A DNA stretch of 64,000 nucleotides from CAVZBW01 sp963773635. GTDB lineage: Bacteria > Actinomycetota > Acidimicrobiia > Acidimicrobiales > RAAP-2. Below the pieces are notes generated by a model that was not told the DNA's origin, searched no databases, and saw nothing but the letters and a program-made list of their open reading frames with translations. Below, piece by piece: positions 61,566-64,000 of the stretch. How positions within the stretch are numbered: the first letter of the stretch is position 1; the number at the start of each line of letters is the position of its first letter. The DNA lies in the NCBI GenBank assembly GCA_963773635.1, contig CAVZBW010000005.1:2046001-2110000 (forward strand). The letters are read 5' to 3'. The position numbers and the translations under genes are program-made.

Positions 61566-62846
61566 TCAGCGGCCACCCACGAGGGGCCGGCCCAGTAAGG
61601 AGCGGCGGAGCAGGTCGAGCGCCGAGATGGCGGCGAACTGCCGGATCCGGTCCCGGTCGCCGGGCAGCTTGAGGGAGTGGGAGACGGTCTCACGATCCGG
61701 GGTGGCCAGGCCCACGATCACGAGCCCGGGCGCGTGGCCCTCCTGCTCGTCGGGTCCGGCGACGCCGGTGATGCCCAGCCCGACGTCGCAGTGCAGTACC
61801 CGGCACGCCCCCTCCGCCATGGCCGCGGCGGCCGCCTCGGAGACGACGGGACCCCGCGGGACCCCGAGCACGTCGTACTTGACGTCGGAGTCGTAGGCGA
61901 CGACGCCACCCCTGAACCACCGGCTGGCTCCCGGCACCGCCACCAGGCGCGACGCGATGAGCCCGCCGGTCAGCGACTCGGCCACCCCGAGGGAGAGTCC
62001 CGCCTCGAGGAGCAGCGCGGCCACCGCGTGCTCCATCGACTCGTCGTCGACGCCGAAGATGATGTCGCCGGCGCGCTCGGTCAGGATCTTTCGAACCTCG
62101 CGCTCCTCGGCGTCGAGCGCGAGACCCACCTCCTCGAGCGTCGGCGCCCGGGCGGTGAGGCGGACCTTCAGTCCCTCGATGCCGCTGGCCAGAAAGGCGA
62201 TGGTGACGGAGGAGCCCGGCTCGTCCAGCGCCCGGATGCGGTCCTCGAGCACCTCGGCGAGCCACGACTCGCTCGTGCCCCAGGTCCGCAGCACCCGGCT
62301 GGCGATGACCCCCTCCTCGCCCGCCTCCGCCTGCCGCCGGCGGAGGTCCGGCAGGATGGCCCGGCCGTACATCTCCATCATCTCGTGCGGCACGCCGGGA
62401 ACGGCGAAGATCACCTTGGCGCCCACGGGGCAGATGAGGCCCGGCGCGGTGCCGCGCACCTGCTCGATGATCGAAGCGCCCCGCGGCACGTCGGCCTGGC
62501 GGGCGTTGTTCTCGGACATCTCCCGGCCGCGCTCGGCGAAGAAGGTGGCGATGCGCGCCTCGATCTCCGGATCCCGGTCGAGCGGCACGTTCATGACCTC
62601 GGCGATGGCGTCGCGGGTGATGTCGTCCTGGGTGGGGCCGAGGCCGCCGCAGACGACGACGCCGTCGCTCCTCGCCAGCGCGGTGCGCAGGGCGAGCACG
62701 ATCCGCTGGTGATTGTCGCCGACAGCCTGATGAAAGTGCGACGCGACGCCGGCCGCGGCAAGCTGCTCGCCGAGCCAGGCGGAGTTCGTGTCGGCGATCT
62801 GGCCGAGCAGCAGCTCGGTGCCGACCGCGACGATCTCGACGCGCAT
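61566..62846 (-). CDS. cinA: CinA-family protein (MoCF domain plus nicotinamide-nucleotide amidase)
   Basis: This is a 426-residue two-domain protein. The N-terminal molybdopterin-binding-like domain has EIVAVGTELLLGQIADTN, then GGLGPTQDDITRDAIAE and FAVPGVPHEM. The C-terminal domain has LGVAESLTGGLIASRL and LGITGVAGPDE, the amidase signature that recycles damaged pyridine nucleotides. The start shares a base with the pgsA stop (TGATG). The order rimO-pgsA-cinA near recA is common in actinobacteria. Confidence 0.93.
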   Translation of the reverse strand: MRVEIVAVGTELLLGQIADTNSAWLGEQLAAAGVASHFHQAVGDNHQRIVLALRTALARSDGVVVCGGLGPTQDDITRDAIAEVMNVPLDRDPEIEARIATFFAERGREMSENNARQADVPRGASIIEQVRGTAPGLICPVGAKVIFAVPGVPHEMMEMYGRAILPDLRRRQAEAGEEGVIASRVLRTWGTSESWLAEVLEDRIRALDEPGSSVTIAFLASGIEGLKVRLTARAPTLEEVGLALDAEEREVRKILTERAGDIIFGVDDESMEHAVAALLLEAGLSLGVAESLTGGLIASRLVAVPGASRWFRGGVVAYDSDVKYDVLGVPRGPVVSEAAAAAMAEGACRVLHCDVGLGITGVAGPDEQEGHAPGLVIVGLATPDRETVSHSLKLPGDRDRIRQFAAISALDLLRRSLLGRPLVGGR

Positions 62847-63427
62847 CACCGCTCCGCGCCCGCTGCCGAGCGGGCCGCCCGCCAACCGTCCACCACGTAC
62901 TGCGCACCCGTCCACAGCGTGAAGCCGGCGGCCACCCAGATGGCCACCAGCTGCAGGTCGTGCTGCGAGGCCAGGGGCGGGAGGAGGCAGGTGGCGATGG
63001 CCAGGTCCTGCACCAGGGTCTTGATCTTGGCGGACCGGCGGGCGGGGATCGAGACGCCCCGCCGGGCGACGAAGGAGCGGTAGGCGCTCATGGCGATCTC
63101 GCGGGCGGCGATCAGGAGCACCGGCAGCCACGGAAGGTGGCCCTGGGCCGCCAGCGCGAAGAGCGCCCCGAGCACGATCGCCTTGTCCGCGAGGGGGTCG
63201 AGGAACGCCCCGGACCGGGTGGCCCCCTGTCGCCGGGCGATCCAGCCGTCCAGCCCGTCGCTGCCCGCGACCACGACCCCGACCGCGACGGTCCACCAGC
63301 TCGCCCCCCGCACCAAGATCAGTCCCACGAAGATGGGGGTGGCCAGCAGCCGGGCCGCAGTGAGCGCGTTGGCGGGAGTCGCAAGCGCGCTCGGGCCGAA
63401 GCTGTGCGGGCCCGCCATGTCGGTCAC
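62846..63427 (-). CDS. pgsA: CDP-diacylglycerol-glycerol-3-phosphate 3-phosphatidyltransferase
   Basis: This is a membrane CDP-alcohol phosphatidyltransferase of 193 residues. The catalytic motif DGLDGWIARRQG... with GAFLDPLADK fits DG-x2-AR-x8-G-x3-D-x3-D exactly. Four or more hydrophobic segments are visible. The GTG at 63427 follows GGGAGGGC at good spacing. It makes phosphatidylglycerol phosphate or a related lipid; exact acceptor use in this clade is not certain. It lies between rimO and cinA on the same strand. Confidence 0.9.
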   Translation of the reverse strand: MTDMAGPHSFGPSALATPANALTAARLLATPIFVGLILVRGASWWTVAVGVVVAGSDGLDGWIARRQGATRSGAFLDPLADKAIVLGALFALAAQGHLPWLPVLLIAAREIAMSAYRSFVARRGVSIPARRSAKIKTLVQDLAIATCLLPPLASQHDLQLVAIWVAAGFTLWTGAQYVVDGWRAARSAAGAER

Positions 63428-63473
63428 CGCAGCCCTCCCTTCGTCCCGCCCGGCGGCCGTCCGGCGCGCGTGC

Positions 63474-64000
63474 TCACGCCGAGGCCCTCAGCTCGACCGG
63501 TCGTGCCCAGAGGTCCGGTCCGGCGGAGCCCCTCACCTCGACCGAGACGAGGGCGCCCGCCGGCAGCTCCTCGGGGACCCGGACGATCCCGTCGATCTCC
63601 GGCGCCTCGTGGACGCTGCGGGCCCGTCCCGGCCGGTCGACCAGGACCTCGAGCCTTCGACCCACGAGGGCCCGGCGCTTGCGCTCGGTGATGGTGTCCT
63701 GGATCTCGGAGCACTCGCGGAGGCGCTCGAGGGCGAGCTCCTCGGGCACCTGGCCGGGCAGGTTCGCGGCGGTCGTCCCCTCCTCCCGGGAGAACGGGAA
63801 GAAGCCCGCCCAGTCGAGCTGGGCGGTCTCGAGGAAGGCGAGCAGGCGGTCGTGGTCGTCCTCCGTCTCGCCGGGGTAGCCGAGGATGAAGGAGGAACGC
63901 AGCGTGGCGTCGGGCGCCAGCCGGCGGATGGACTCGATGCGATCGAGGAAGCGCGCGCCGTCACCCCAACGACGCATCCGGGCGAGCAGGGGCCGCGACA
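63474..64000 (-). CDS. rimO: Ribosomal protein S12 methylthiotransferase RimO (5' part outside window)
   Basis: Only the C-terminal third of this radical-SAM methylthiotransferase is in the window, and the frame is open to position 64000. SRPLLARMRRWGDGARF and SSFILGYPGETEDDH are characteristic of RimO, followed by FFPFSREEGTTAA. The end is a TRAM domain (GRRLEVLVDRPG, EIDGIV). MiaB is the main alternative; the PFSREEGT stretch and the pgsA neighbour favour RimO. The iron-sulfur motifs lie outside. Confidence 0.85.
   Translation of the reverse strand, partial: SRPLLARMRRWGDGARFLDRIESIRRLAPDATLRSSFILGYPGETEDDHDRLLAFLETAQLDWAGFFPFSREEGTTAANLPGQVPEELALERLRECSEIQDTITERKRRALVGRRLEVLVDRPGRARSVHEAPEIDGIVRVPEELPAGALVSVEVRGSAGPDLWARPVELRASA

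Overview
The window is a high-GC, gene-dense chromosomal segment from an actinobacterium. The best guess is a member of the Acidimicrobiia or a close relative. This is an inference from several features: a form I aerobic CO dehydrogenase locus, an actinobacterial-style hopanoid operon, two luciferase-like (LLM, F420-type) oxidoreductases, the rimO-pgsA-cinA order near recA, an actinobacterial LexA box, and heavy use of ATGA and GTGA start/stop overlaps. No rRNA, tRNA or CRISPR array was seen.

Layout. 1-2422 (minus): modA-modB-modC molybdate importer, modC cut by the window edge. 2585-10010 (plus): promoter and operator, then coxM-coxS-coxL and the maturation genes xdhC/coxF, mocA-like, coxD (MoxR) and coxE (VWA), followed by a convergent LysR regulator. 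The importer supplies molybdenum, MocA and CoxF handle the cofactor, and CoxD and CoxE mature the active site. 11116-13790: nitroreductase, LLM protein and amidohydrolase. 13818-24417 (minus): one tightly coupled hopanoid operon, hpnC-hpnD-hpnE-polyprenyl synthase-(squalene-hopene cyclase::IspH fusion)-hpnH-dxs, covering isoprenoid supply, squalene formation, cyclisation and the first side-chain step. Upstream lie a MerR-TetR fusion regulator and an MFS exporter with a divergent TetR gene and a clear operator.

27945-33598: two glyoxalase-fold genes and an oxidoreductase, then an XRE regulator with a catalytically dead ClpP-like protein that faces an intact clpP. An IS1595-type element of about 2.1 kb (30737-32838), with cargo genes and an 8-bp target duplication, has split their shared promoter region. 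33698-36298: an ABC-2 exporter and a DUF427 relic. 36299-43395: a catabolic-looking set (LLM, three SDRs, cupin, MarR, acyl-CoA dehydrogenase, serine hydrolase). 43411-53473: DedA, DoxX, two histidine kinases without adjacent response regulators, an SDR, an acyl-CoA carboxyltransferase, and a pair of RecB-like proteins with Fe-S cysteines, of which the second has lost its nuclease motif. 53545-59037: a LOG-like protein, acetyltransferase, Tat-exported formamidase-like protein, DUF3048 lipoprotein and cytochrome P450. 59112-64000: recA with a LexA box, thpR, a macro-domain gene, cinA, pgsA and the end of rimO.

Sequence quality. About ten genes carry a single-base frameshift, mostly one extra base. 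Three are in recA, and others are in coxS, coxL and the IS cargo gene. Intact, well-conserved reading frames continue on both sides of each, so these look like consensus errors rather than gene decay. Coordinates of the affected genes span the repaired reading frame.
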